7,575 nucleotides of DNA from JASFWK01 sp050049355 (GTDB taxonomy: Bacteria > Chloroflexota > Anaerolineae > B4-G1 > DUEL01): the NCBI GenBank assembly GCA_050049355.1, contig JASFWK010000107.1, positions 1 through 7,575 on the forward strand, in the 5' to 3' direction. Position numbers and translations under genes: made by a program. This document shows positions 1 to 6,109 of the stretch, piece by piece (position 1 is the stretch's first letter; every line of letters begins with the position of its first letter). The notes beneath the pieces were generated by a model. It searched no databases. It was not told the DNA's origin and worked only from the letters and a program-made list of their open reading frames with translations.

Positions 1-2622
1 GCGCTGGGGCCGGGCGGGCTGCGTCGGGAACGGGCAGGCTTTGCCGTCCGCGACGTCCACCATTCCCACTATGGCCGCATTTGTCCCATCGAGACCCCCG
101 AGGGGCCCAACATTGGCCTCATCGGTCGACTGGCAACTTACGCGCGGGTCAACCCATTTGGTTTCATTGAGACCCCCTACCGACGGGTCGTTCACTTGGT
201 TCCCAATACTGTTGAGGCGCTTGTCGGCGAAGTCTTGCGGGAGCCTGTGGTGGACCCGGAGAGTGACGAGGTGGTCGCTGAGGGGAGCGTGGAGGTCACT
301 CCGGAACTTGCGGAGCGGATCGCTGCGCTTGATCTATCCGATGAGATTCCGGTTCTCCCGCGGGTGGAGAATGAGGTGATCTACCTTGCGGCGGATGATG
401 AGGAGCGGTACACGATCGCCCAAGCCACCACACTTCTAGGTGAGAAAGGGCACTTTGTGCGCCCGCGCGTCTCTGCTCGTCACGGGGAGGAGTTCCTCCT
501 CACGTCGCCGGAGAACATCGATTTCATCGATGTGGCCCCGTGCCAGATCGTCGGCGTCTCTGCTGCGCTGATTCCTTTCCTGGAGCACGACGACGCCAAC
601 CGCGCCCTGATGGGATCGAACATGCAGCGGCAGGGGGTGCCGCTCATCAAGCCCGATGCCCCTCTAGTTGCCACTGGTATGGAGCGACCGGCGGCAGTCG
701 ACTCAGGTCAGGTAGTGCTTGCTGAGGCGGATGGTGAGGTGGTCAGTGTCACCGGCGATCGCATCGTGGCACATGCGGAAGATGGACGTCAGCTGACTTA
801 CAGGCTGCGCCGATTCCAGCGTTCCAATCAGTCCACCTGCATCGACCAGTGGCCAATGGTTGAAAAGGGCCAGCGGGTTCAGAAGGAGCAGGTTCTGGCG
901 GACACTTCCTCGACACAAGGTGGGGAGCTGGCGCTGGGTCAGAACGTACTCGTTGCTTTCCTCTCTTGGGAGGGAGGAAACTTCGAGGATGCTGTTCTCA
1001 TCAGCGAGGATCTCATCCGTGAGGACAAGTATACGTCCGTTCATATCGAGAAGCACGAAGCGGAGGCGCGGGATACCAAGTTGGGACCTGAGGAGATCAC
1101 GCGAGATATTCCCAACGTGGGTGAGGACGCACTGAAGTACCTTAACGAAGAGGGCGTCATCTGCGTCGGTGCGCAGGTAGGCCCTTCCGACATCCTCGTG
1201 GGTAAGATCACGCCCAAGGGTGAGAAGGAGCTTACTCCTGAGGAGAAGCTGCTGCGTGCGATCTTCGGTGAGAAGGCGCGCGAGGTCAAGGACACCAGTT
1301 TGCGTATGCCTCACGGCGAGCGCGGAAGGGTCATGGAGGTCAGGAGCTTCGACCGGGAGGAGCACCGCGACCTGCCTACTGGTGTGGAGCGGATGGCTCG
1401 GGTCAGCGTGGCGCAGATCAGAAAGATCACTGAGGGAGATAAGATGGCAGGCCGCCACGGCAACAAGGGCGTTATCTCCAAGGTGGTCCCCATCGAGGAT
1501 ATGCCCTTCCTGGCCGATGGAACGCCCATCGAGTTGATTCTCAATCCCCTGGGGGTGCCGGGTCGGATGAACATCGGGCAGGTCCTGGAGACGCACCTGG
1601 GGTGGGCAGCGAACCGCCTCGGTTTTCAGGCTGTTACCCCCGTCTTCGACGGTGCCACTGAGGATCAGATCGCCGCTGAGCTGGCGCGCGCCTGGCTGAT
1701 CGACCGGGCTTGGGATGAGATCACGGAACGGGCCTGGACCTGGCTTAAGGCCCAGGAATACTCCCTTGAAAGCCTGACCGACGACGACGAGGCTCGTCTG
1801 TTGTATGTCCTGGCTTGGCTGGGCGACAGAGGGTACAATTCGGACCGTTTGGTGAGGGATCACATCTACGCCCGCCGGTCTGTGTTGCGGGAATGGCTCA
1901 AGGAGCGCGGATATGAGCCAGAGGACCTACTCTCCTTCGAAGACGACGATCGAGCGTCGGCGAAGGGAGAGGCGGTCGACTACGCCGCGCGTGTGGCCTG
2001 TCTGCGCACCTGGCTGAACGATCGAGGGCGAGATGCCTCCGAGCTGGAGGACGAGGAAGTCGAGATGCTGGCTGTAGAGGTCAGCTTGGAGATCGGCGAA
2101 CCCCTGCCTACATTGGGAAAGATGATTCTCTACGACGGCAAGACGGGCGAACCGTTCGACCAGCCGGTGACGGTGGGCGTGATCTACATGATGAAGCTGC
2201 ACCACCTGGTGGAGGACAAGGTCCACGCTCGCTCGACCGGCCCCTATAGCCTGGTCACCCAGCAGCCGCTGGGCGGGAAGGCTCAGTTCGGCGGGCAGCG
2301 TTTCGGCGAGATGGAGGTCTGGGCTCTAGAAGCCTATGGCGCAGCGCACACGCTTCAGGAGATGCTTACCGTCAAATCAGATGACGTTCAGGGGCGCGTG
2401 CGCACCTACGAGTCGATCGTCAAGGGAGAGCCCATTGGCGAGCCAGGCATCCCGGCTTCTTTCAAGGTGCTGGTCAAGGAACTCCAGAGTTTGGGTCTGG
2501 CGGTCGAGGCTGTGACTGAAGAGGGAGAGGTTGTCCGGTTTGGCCGAGAGGAGACCCGTGCCCGTCCGCCCAAGCTGGCGGTGGGGCTGCTGGATCTGAA
2601 GAGAGGCCGTCGCGGCCGGTGA
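1..2622 (+). CDS. rpoB: RNA polymerase beta subunit, 3' part (5' end outside window)
   Basis: This is the catalytic-core beta subunit of bacterial RNA polymerase, cytoplasmic. The frame is open from base 1 and ends with TGA, giving 873 residues. The first residues (ALGPGGLRRERAGF) match the sequence just after the rifampicin hotspot serine (E. coli S531), so about 530 N-terminal residues should lie upstream. Visible landmarks are rifampicin cluster II PIETPEGPNIGLI (about residues 28-40), FLEHDDANRALMGSNMQRQ (about 196-214), GEKELTPEEKLLRAIFGEKA (about 408-427), the catalytic-centre motif GDKMAGRHGNKG with lysines 481 and 489 (E. coli K1065/K1073 equivalents), and the C-terminal clamp motif HARSTGPYSLVTQQPLGGKA (about 743-762). 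Two segments are absent from the usual family core: about residues 66-123 and about 563-705. All core motifs are intact, so it should be functional. No rpoC follows. Identity is certain; only the insertions are unusual. Confidence 0.98.
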   Translation, partial: ALGPGGLRRERAGFAVRDVHHSHYGRICPIETPEGPNIGLIGRLATYARVNPFGFIETPYRRVVHLVPNTVEALVGEVLREPVVDPESDEVVAEGSVEVTPELAERIAALDLSDEIPVLPRVENEVIYLAADDEERYTIAQATTLLGEKGHFVRPRVSARHGEEFLLTSPENIDFIDVAPCQIVGVSAALIPFLEHDDANRALMGSNMQRQGVPLIKPDAPLVATGMERPAAVDSGQVVLAEADGEVVSVTGDRIVAHAEDGRQLTYRLRRFQRSNQSTCIDQWPMVEKGQRVQKEQVLADTSSTQGGELALGQNVLVAFLSWEGGNFEDAVLISEDLIREDKYTSVHIEKHEAEARDTKLGPEEITRDIPNVGEDALKYLNEEGVICVGAQVGPSDILVGKITPKGEKELTPEEKLLRAIFGEKAREVKDTSLRMPHGERGRVMEVRSFDREEHRDLPTGVERMARVSVAQIRKITEGDKMAGRHGNKGVISKVVPIEDMPFLADGTPIELILNPLGVPGRMNIGQVLETHLGWAANRLGFQAVTPVFDGATEDQIAAELARAWLIDRAWDEITERAWTWLKAQEYSLESLTDDDEARLLYVLAWLGDRGYNSDRLVRDHIYARRSVLREWLKERGYEPEDLLSFEDDDRASAKGEAVDYAARVACLRTWLNDRGRDASELEDEEVEMLAVEVSLEIGEPLPTLGKMILYDGKTGEPFDQPVTVGVIYMMKLHHLVEDKVHARSTGPYSLVTQQPLGGKAQFGGQRFGEMEVWALEAYGAAHTLQEMLTVKSDDVQGRVRTYESIVKGEPIGEPGIPASFKVLVKELQSLGLAVEAVTEEGEVVRFGREETRARPPKLAVGLLDLKRGRRGR
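196..369 (+). other. Extra domain-like insertion in RpoB, resembling a beta-beta' module
   Basis: In most RpoB proteins ETPYRRV runs through about ten residues into the strand read here as EVIYLAADDEERY. Here roughly 58 residues (about 66-123 of the partial protein) are inserted. The segment contains VGEVLREPVVDPESDEVVAE followed by VTPELAERI. This pattern (G.VL.E.VVDPE..EV..E ... TPELAERI) is typical of small modules found in RpoC and as lineage-specific inserts in RpoB (the BBM2-type beta-beta' module). The assignment is by recalled pattern only. Confidence 0.55.
1693..2046 (+). repeat. Degenerate WL..RGY....L repeats within an RpoB insertion
   Basis: Between the conserved VFDGATEDQI and LYDGKTGEPFD blocks, where many bacteria have about 15-20 residues, this protein has about 140. 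Five related units can be seen: WLIDRAWDEITE (from 1693), WLKAQEYSLESL (1741), WLGDRGYNSDRL (1816), WLKERGYEPEDL (1894) and WLNDRGRDASEL (2011). Start-to-start spacing is 16, 25, 26 and 39 residues. The linkers are acidic (TDDDEA, FEDDD, EDEEVE). The units look like short helix-turn-helix pairs. The repeats are degenerate at DNA level, which points to an old duplication and not a recent slippage event. Other lineages are known to carry different insertions at this place. Confidence 0.75.
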
Positions 2623-2654
2623 GCGGAAGAGGCAGTCGTCTCTGGCCGCTGGAT

Positions 2655-2678
2655 GGCCAATAGTGGCTTCTTTGATTT
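2655..2678 (+). terminator. Weak candidate rpoB terminator
   Basis: GGCCA (2655-2659) can pair with TGGCT (2664-2668) around an ATAG loop, with one G-U pair, followed by the T-rich stretch TCTTTGATTT. The stem is only five pairs and competes with another pairing (TGGCC at 2643-2647 with GGCCA at 2655-2659). It is 33 nt past the rpoB stop. Termination here may be weak or absent. Confidence 0.3.
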
Positions 2679-2774
2679 CTCAACGGGGGTGTGGTTATTG
2701 AGTGTGGTGGAGATTGGGAAGGAAGCCGCAGAGCCCCTCCAGATGCGGTGTAAGGAGAAGAGAAGTCCCTGACC

Positions 2775-2803
2775 TTGACTAGATTTCGGTCCCGTGGTAA
2801 AAT
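2775..2803 (+). promoter_or_regulatory. Sigma70-type promoter for the rpsL-rpsG-fusA-tuf group
   Basis: TTGACT at 2775-2780 and TAAAAT at 2798-2803 are each one base from consensus and separated by the ideal 17 nt. Transcription would start near 2810, giving a leader of about 146 nt before rpsL. It lies in noncoding DNA just upstream of a major ribosomal-protein operon, as expected for a strong housekeeping promoter. No experimental support is available. Confidence 0.8.
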
Positions 2804-2817
2804 GTTTATTCACGGGA
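2790..2817 (+). promoter_or_regulatory. 28-nt dyad over the -10 box and start site, possible operator
   Basis: The 7-nt arms TCCCGTG (2790-2796) and CACGGGA (2811-2817) are perfect inverted copies, 14 nt apart, and the AT-rich centre is itself partly symmetric (AAA at 2800-2802 against TTT at 2805-2807). In total 20 of 28 positions are symmetric. The dyad is centred on the -10 hexamer and reaches the predicted start, which is a typical place for a repressor site. As RNA it could fold only in read-through transcripts from rpoB. The regulator is unknown. Confidence 0.45.
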
Positions 2818-2819
2818 GG

Positions 2820-2842
2820 GCGGCAGCTACAGCTCCTGCCGC
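2820..2842 (+). promoter_or_regulatory. Hairpin at the start of the rpsL leader
   Basis: GCGGCAG (2820-2826) pairs perfectly with CTGCCGC (2836-2842) around a 9-nt loop. It starts about 10 nt from the predicted transcript 5' end. It has no T tract, so it is not a terminator; a 5'-end stabilising stem or part of a leader fold is more likely. Confidence 0.5.
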
Positions 2843-2876
2843 TCAGTCAGATTGACAATAAACTGCTTATCTATGG

Positions 2877-2908
2877 GGGAGGCCATCAGTCTGGTGGATG
2901 GCCTTCTT
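2877..2908 (+). promoter_or_regulatory. Terminator-like hairpin in the rpsL leader, possible attenuator
   Basis: AGGCCATC (2880-2887) pairs perfectly with GATGGCCT (2897-2904) around a 9-nt loop, and G-U pairs extend the outer stem to about 11 pairs (2877-2887 with 2897-2907). The downstream TTCTTCACTG is T-rich but not a clean T run. It lies 48 nt before the rpsL start and downstream of the predicted promoter, so it would be inside the leader and could act as an attenuator or a ribosomal-protein binding site. Confidence 0.5.
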
Positions 2909-2955
2909 CACTGAATCGATTTGTAGGAAACTTGCGTCTGTAGGGGGATATTGAT

Positions 2956-3375
2956 ATGCCCACGATCAATCAGTTGGTTCGAAAGGGGCGAGACCCCAAA
3001 CGTAAGAAGTCAAAGGCGCCTGCACTGCAGTATACTTATGACTCCAAGCGACAGCGAAGGGTGCAGCAGCCAAGGGGCGCGCCGCAGAAGCGCGGTGTGT
3101 GCACTCAGGTGCGCACAATGACGCCCAAGAAGCCCAACTCCGCCCTACGCAAGATCGCCCGTGTGCGTTTGACCAATGGTATTGAGGTCACGGCTTACAT
3201 CCCGGGTGAGGGCCACATGCTGCAGGAGCACTCTGTAGTGCTGGTTGAGGGCGGGCGGGTGAAGGACTTGCCGGGCGTCCGATACCACGTCGTCCGCGGC
3301 GCGTTGGACGCGACGGGGGTGGCCGACCGCCGTCAGCAGCGGTCCAAGTACGGGACGAAGAAGCCCAAGGAGTAG
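2956..3375 (+). CDS. rpsL: 30S ribosomal protein S12
   Basis: S12 sits at the decoding centre of the small ribosomal subunit and affects accuracy and streptomycin sensitivity. The 139-residue protein starts MPTINQLVRKGR and ends RSKYGTKKPKE. The conserved MTPKKPNSALRK has lysine at residue 58 (E. coli K43 equivalent), and GGRVKDLPGVRYH has K103 and D104, the latter matching the aspartate that RimO methylthiolates. Both streptomycin-linked lysines are wild type. The usual length is about 124; the excess is a basic insertion at residues 26-40, between KAPALQ and GAPQKRGVC. M88 in GEGHMLQEHS and E98 before GGRVKD replace residues that are usually Asn and Arg. The start is the ATG 8 nt after AGGGGG (2942-2947). 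It is the first gene after the predicted promoter. Confidence 0.98.
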   Translation: MPTINQLVRKGRDPKRKKSKAPALQYTYDSKRQRRVQQPRGAPQKRGVCTQVRTMTPKKPNSALRKIARVRLTNGIEVTAYIPGEGHMLQEHSVVLVEGGRVKDLPGVRYHVVRGALDATGVADRRQQRSKYGTKKPKE

Positions 3376-3389
3376 GAGGGCAAGAGGGT

Positions 3390-3860
3390 ATGCCAAGACG
3401 GTATCGTCCACTGGGGCGGGAGGTTGAGCGAGACCTGCGCTATGACAGTGAACTGGTTACTCGCTTCATTAACAAAGTGATGGAGGGCGGGAAGAAGAAC
3501 CTTGCCGCTCGGATTATGTACGACGCAATGGACATCGTCGAGGAGCGGTCCAAGCGGCCCGCCCTGGAGGTGTTTCAGGAAGCGATCCAGAACGTCTCTC
3601 CGGTCCTGGAGGTCAGGCCGCGGCGGGTGGGTGGTTCCACCTACCAGATCCCGGTGGAGGTTCCCCCTGGCCGTCGAGCCAGTTTGGCGATGCGGTGGAT
3701 TCTGGAGGCCGCCCGCCGGCGACCGGCCCCCTCGATGGCGGAGAAACTGGCCGCTGAGTTTATGGATGCCGCCACGAGAACGGGAGCGGCTTTCAAGAAG
3801 CGGGAAGACGTGCATAGGATGGCGGAAGCCAATCGGGCCTTTGCCCACTATCGGTGGTAG
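3390..3860 (+). CDS. rpsG: 30S ribosomal protein S7
   Basis: S7 is a primary 16S rRNA-binding protein that nucleates assembly of the 30S head. The 156-residue protein has the normal length and the family signatures LVTRFINKVMEGGKKNLAARI (near residues 22-42), EVRPRRVGGSTYQIPVEV (about 75-92) and the C-terminal KKREDVHRMAEANRAFAHYRW. It starts 14 nt after the rpsL stop, and its Shine-Dalgarno AGGAGGG (3374-3380) overlaps that stop, so the two are probably translationally coupled. The gap is far too short for the long S7-binding intercistronic element known from E. coli, so any S7 feedback would have to use another site. Nothing in the protein is odd. Confidence 0.98.
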   Translation: MPRRYRPLGREVERDLRYDSELVTRFINKVMEGGKKNLAARIMYDAMDIVEERSKRPALEVFQEAIQNVSPVLEVRPRRVGGSTYQIPVEVPPGRRASLAMRWILEAARRRPAPSMAEKLAAEFMDAATRTGAAFKKREDVHRMAEANRAFAHYRW

Positions 3861-3895
3861 CGCTCCCATCAGGGCGGGCTATTGAGGTTCGATCC

Positions 3896-3902
3896 GGAGA
3901 GG
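3896..3902 (+). promoter_or_regulatory. Shine-Dalgarno that decides the fusA start
   Basis: GGAGAGG lies 9 nt before the ATG at 3912. It abuts the alternative ATG at 3903 directly and lies downstream of a possible TTG at 3882. Ideal spacing, together with the family N-terminus MARS.LERVRNIG type, favours 3912. Confidence 0.7.
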
Positions 3903-3911
3903 ATGCAGAAG

Positions 3912-6002
3912 ATGGCCCGGTCCCTGGAGCGCGTTCGCAATATCGGTATCATCGCTCACATCGATGCGGGGAAGACGACTACCACTGAGCGAGTGCTCTT
4001 TTACACAGGGCGAACCCATCGGATGGGGACGGTCGATGATGGAACGACCGTTACCGACTGGATGGTCCAGGAGCGGGAGCGAGGAATCACCATCACCGCT
4101 GCTGCGGTGACGTGCTTCTGGCGGGATCATCAGATTAACATCGTAGATACGCCTGGACACATTGATTTTACAGTTGAGGTTCAGCGCAGCCTGCGCGTCC
4201 TCGATGGTGGGGTGGTGGTCTTTGACGCTGTAGCAGGTGTCGAGCCACAATCTGAAACCGTTTGGCGACAGGCGCAGGCTTTTGGTGTGCCTCTGGTCGC
4301 TTTCATTAACAAAATGGATAAACTGGGCGCCGACTTCGCCCACGCGGTGCGGACGATCCGCGAGAAGCTGGACGCCAATCCGGTGATGACCCAGTGGCCC
4401 ATCGGGCGAGAGTCCTCCTTTCGGGGGGTCGTGGACCTCATAGGTGCCAGTACCGACGAGGAAGCGCGTGCGATGGTGTGGGTGGACGAACTGGGAAGAG
4501 AGCCCCAGATCGAACCAATCCCCACAGAGCTCACTGACGAGGTTCAGGCAGCTCGGGAGCGGGCGATTGAACAGATCGTCGAGACGGACGAGGAGTTGAC
4601 GGTCCGTTACCTAGAGGGCAGGGAGATCTCGGCAGCCGCGCTGAGACAGGCGCTGCGAGCTGCGACCCTGCGGGGGGAGCTGGTCCCCGTGCTCTGCGGC
4701 TCCGCGCTGCGCAACAAGGGAGTTCAGCCCCTCATAGATGCAGTGGTGGACTACCTGCCGTCGCCGCTGGGTATACCGCCGGTGGAAGGGGTCAATCCCT
4801 ATACCCAGAAGACGGAGACCCGTCTGGCAGACGTGAGCGAACCGTTGGCGGCGTTGGCCTTCAAGGTGACCAGCGATCCCTACGTGGGGCGTCTGGTCTA
4901 CGTCCGGGTCTACTCTGGCAAGATGAAGGTGGGCTCGACCGTCTATAACGCCGGCAAGAAGCGAAAGGAGCGGATCAACAAGCTCCTGTACATGTTCGCT
5001 CACGAGCGGGAGGAGGTGCCAGAGCTGACGGCGGGCGACATTGGGGCTGTTGTGGGGCTGAAGGAGACTTTCACAGGGGATACCCTCTGTGTGCCCAGCG
5101 CCCCCATCGTTCTGGAGTCCATAAGCTTCCCGGAGCCGGTCATCTTCGTGGCCATAGAGCCCAGAACGGCGGCCGACCAGGAGCGGATGGACGAGGCGCT
5201 GCAGCGGCTGGCTGAGGAGGATCCAACCTTCGTGATCCGAACCGACGAGAACACCGGCCAGATCATCCTCTCCGGGATGGGAGAGCTCCACTTGGAGATC
5301 TTGGTGGACCGGCTGATGCGGGAGTTCCACGTGGATGGGAGGGTCAGCAAGCCCCGGGTGGCCTACCGTGAGACGGTCACGGACCGAGCGGAGGCGGAGG
5401 GCTTGTTCCAACGGCAGGCCGGCGGCGTCCCGCAGTACGGGTGGGTCCGGCTGGCAGTGGCTCCGCTGGATCCCGGCGGGGGATTTCGCTTCGATGATCG
5501 AGTCGTTGAGAGGCTTCTCCCGACTGAGTTCATCCGGGCGGTGGAGGAAGGATGTCGGGAGGGAATGGAGAGCGGCGTCCTGGCAGGCTACCCTCTGGTG
5601 GACGTGAAGGTCACGCTCCTCGAAGGGAAGTGGGACGAGGAGACCTCCTCGGAATTGGCCTTCAAGGTGGCCGGTTCGAAAGCCTTCCGGAGGGGGGTTG
5701 AGGAGGCGGCGCCCGTGCTCTTGGAGCCGATGATGCGTCTGGAGGTGATCATTCCGGAGCCCTTCACCGGCGATGTGGTCGGTGACCTGAACGCCCGTCG
5801 GGCCGACATTCATTCGATTGGGCCCCGCGCCGGAGGGCTGCAGGTCGTTCAGGCTTCGGTCTCGCTGGCCAAGATGTTTGGCTATGCCACAGCCGTTCGG
5901 TCACTGAGCCAGGGGCGTGGTACCTTTACGATGGAGTTCGATCACTACGCGCCCGTGGGTGAGGAGAGGATGGATGCCATTATTTATGGTGGTGGTTGGT
6001 AG
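3912..6002 (+). CDS. fusA: Elongation factor G
   Basis: EF-G is the GTPase that drives translocation and, with RRF, ribosome recycling. From ATG 3912 the product has 696 residues, normal for the family. The G domain shows AHIDAGKT (15-22), RGITI (57-61), DTPGH (79-83) with the catalytic histidine 83, NKMD (133-136) and a later GSAL. Domain II, domain III (SGMGELHLEILVDRLMREFH) and domains IV-V (GDLNARRADI ... MFGYATAVRSLSQGR) follow in order. The two loops at the domain IV tip are unusual: GGVPQYGW (from residue 504) for GGRGQYGH, and EGKWDEET (571-578) where EGSYHEVD-like sequence is usual, so the tip histidine (E. coli H583) is Asp575. The frame is also open upstream to TTG 3882 (706 residues) and ATG 3903 (699); these extra residues are not family-like. 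It follows rpsG by 51 nt. Confidence 0.97.
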   Translation: MARSLERVRNIGIIAHIDAGKTTTTERVLFYTGRTHRMGTVDDGTTVTDWMVQERERGITITAAAVTCFWRDHQINIVDTPGHIDFTVEVQRSLRVLDGGVVVFDAVAGVEPQSETVWRQAQAFGVPLVAFINKMDKLGADFAHAVRTIREKLDANPVMTQWPIGRESSFRGVVDLIGASTDEEARAMVWVDELGREPQIEPIPTELTDEVQAARERAIEQIVETDEELTVRYLEGREISAAALRQALRAATLRGELVPVLCGSALRNKGVQPLIDAVVDYLPSPLGIPPVEGVNPYTQKTETRLADVSEPLAALAFKVTSDPYVGRLVYVRVYSGKMKVGSTVYNAGKKRKERINKLLYMFAHEREEVPELTAGDIGAVVGLKETFTGDTLCVPSAPIVLESISFPEPVIFVAIEPRTAADQERMDEALQRLAEEDPTFVIRTDENTGQIILSGMGELHLEILVDRLMREFHVDGRVSKPRVAYRETVTDRAEAEGLFQRQAGGVPQYGWVRLAVAPLDPGGGFRFDDRVVERLLPTEFIRAVEEGCREGMESGVLAGYPLVDVKVTLLEGKWDEETSSELAFKVAGSKAFRRGVEEAAPVLLEPMMRLEVIIPEPFTGDVVGDLNARRADIHSIGPRAGGLQVVQASVSLAKMFGYATAVRSLSQGRGTFTMEFDHYAPVGEERMDAIIYGGGW

Positions 6003-6015
6003 AAGAGACTTCATA

Positions 6016-6037
6016 GCGCAGGATAGCATCTCTGTGC
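6016..6037 (+). other. Small hairpin in the fusA-tuf spacer
   Basis: GCGCAG (6016-6021) pairs with CTGTGC (6032-6037), with one G-U pair, and GAT (6022-6024) stacks on ATC (6028-6030) around an AGC loop, leaving one bulged T. No T run follows, so it is not a good terminator. It could be an RNA processing or stability element separating the highly expressed tuf. The 107-nt spacer shows no clear promoter. Confidence 0.35.
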
Positions 6038-6092
6038 AGTTTGGGCGAGGGGCTATGCCTTCGGCAGGCGGTTTCGGCCGATAAACTGATCA

Positions 6093-6109
6093 AAAGGAGG
6101 AAGAGGAGG
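6093..6109 (+). promoter_or_regulatory. Tandem Shine-Dalgarno before tuf
   Basis: AAAGGAGG (6093-6100) lies 9 nt before the ATG at 6110, the optimal spacing for a strong start, and is followed by a second GGAGG (6105-6109) touching the ATG. This fixes the tuf start at 6110 and rules out the in-frame TTG at 6041. Confidence 0.85.

Larger units (their letters stand above)
2623..2955 (+). other. 333-nt noncoding gap between rpoB and rpsL
   Basis: No convincing gene lies here. In particular there is no rpoC or rpoC remnant in any frame, although rpoC follows rpoB in most bacteria. The left half (2623-2770) holds only a weak terminator-like hairpin. The right half holds a strong promoter (2775-2803), a dyad over it (2790-2817) and two hairpins in the rpsL leader (2820-2842 and 2877-2907). 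Confidence 0.8.

Noticed and set aside
703..1863. 386-codon open frame on the minus strand opposite rpoB
   Set aside because: It lies wholly opposite conserved rpoB coding sequence and its product has no recognisable family; long antisense frames are expected in GC-rich genes.
2605..2617. Perfect GGCCG/CGGCC hairpin at the end of rpoB as a terminator
   Set aside because: It is inside the coding sequence, has a five-pair stem and is followed by GGTGAGCGG with no T run.
2802..2855. 17-codon open frame beginning in the -10 box
   Set aside because: Its ATG lies upstream of the predicted transcript start and there is no ribosome-binding site.
2852..2873. Second promoter starting with a perfect TTGACA at 2852
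   Set aside because: The only -10-like sequence (TATCTA at 2868) is 10 nt away, and the position at 17 nt is GGGGGA, so no usable promoter.
2873..2914. 13-codon leader peptide overlapping the second leader hairpin
   Set aside because: It has an ATG and TGA but no Shine-Dalgarno and no run of regulatory codons; probably chance.
3882..3911. Longer fusA start at TTG 3882 or ATG 3903
   Set aside because: The added residues are not typical of EF-G N-termini, while ATG 3912 has a well-spaced GGAGAGG and the family start. It cannot be fully excluded.
4611..5813. 400-codon open frame on the minus strand opposite fusA
   Set aside because: It is a shadow of fusA; the protein is low-complexity His/Leu/Arg-rich without any family signature.
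6041..6109. Upstream TTG start for tuf adding 23 residues
   Set aside because: EF-Tu starts at MAKEK in the family, and the strong Shine-Dalgarno lies inside this proposed extension.
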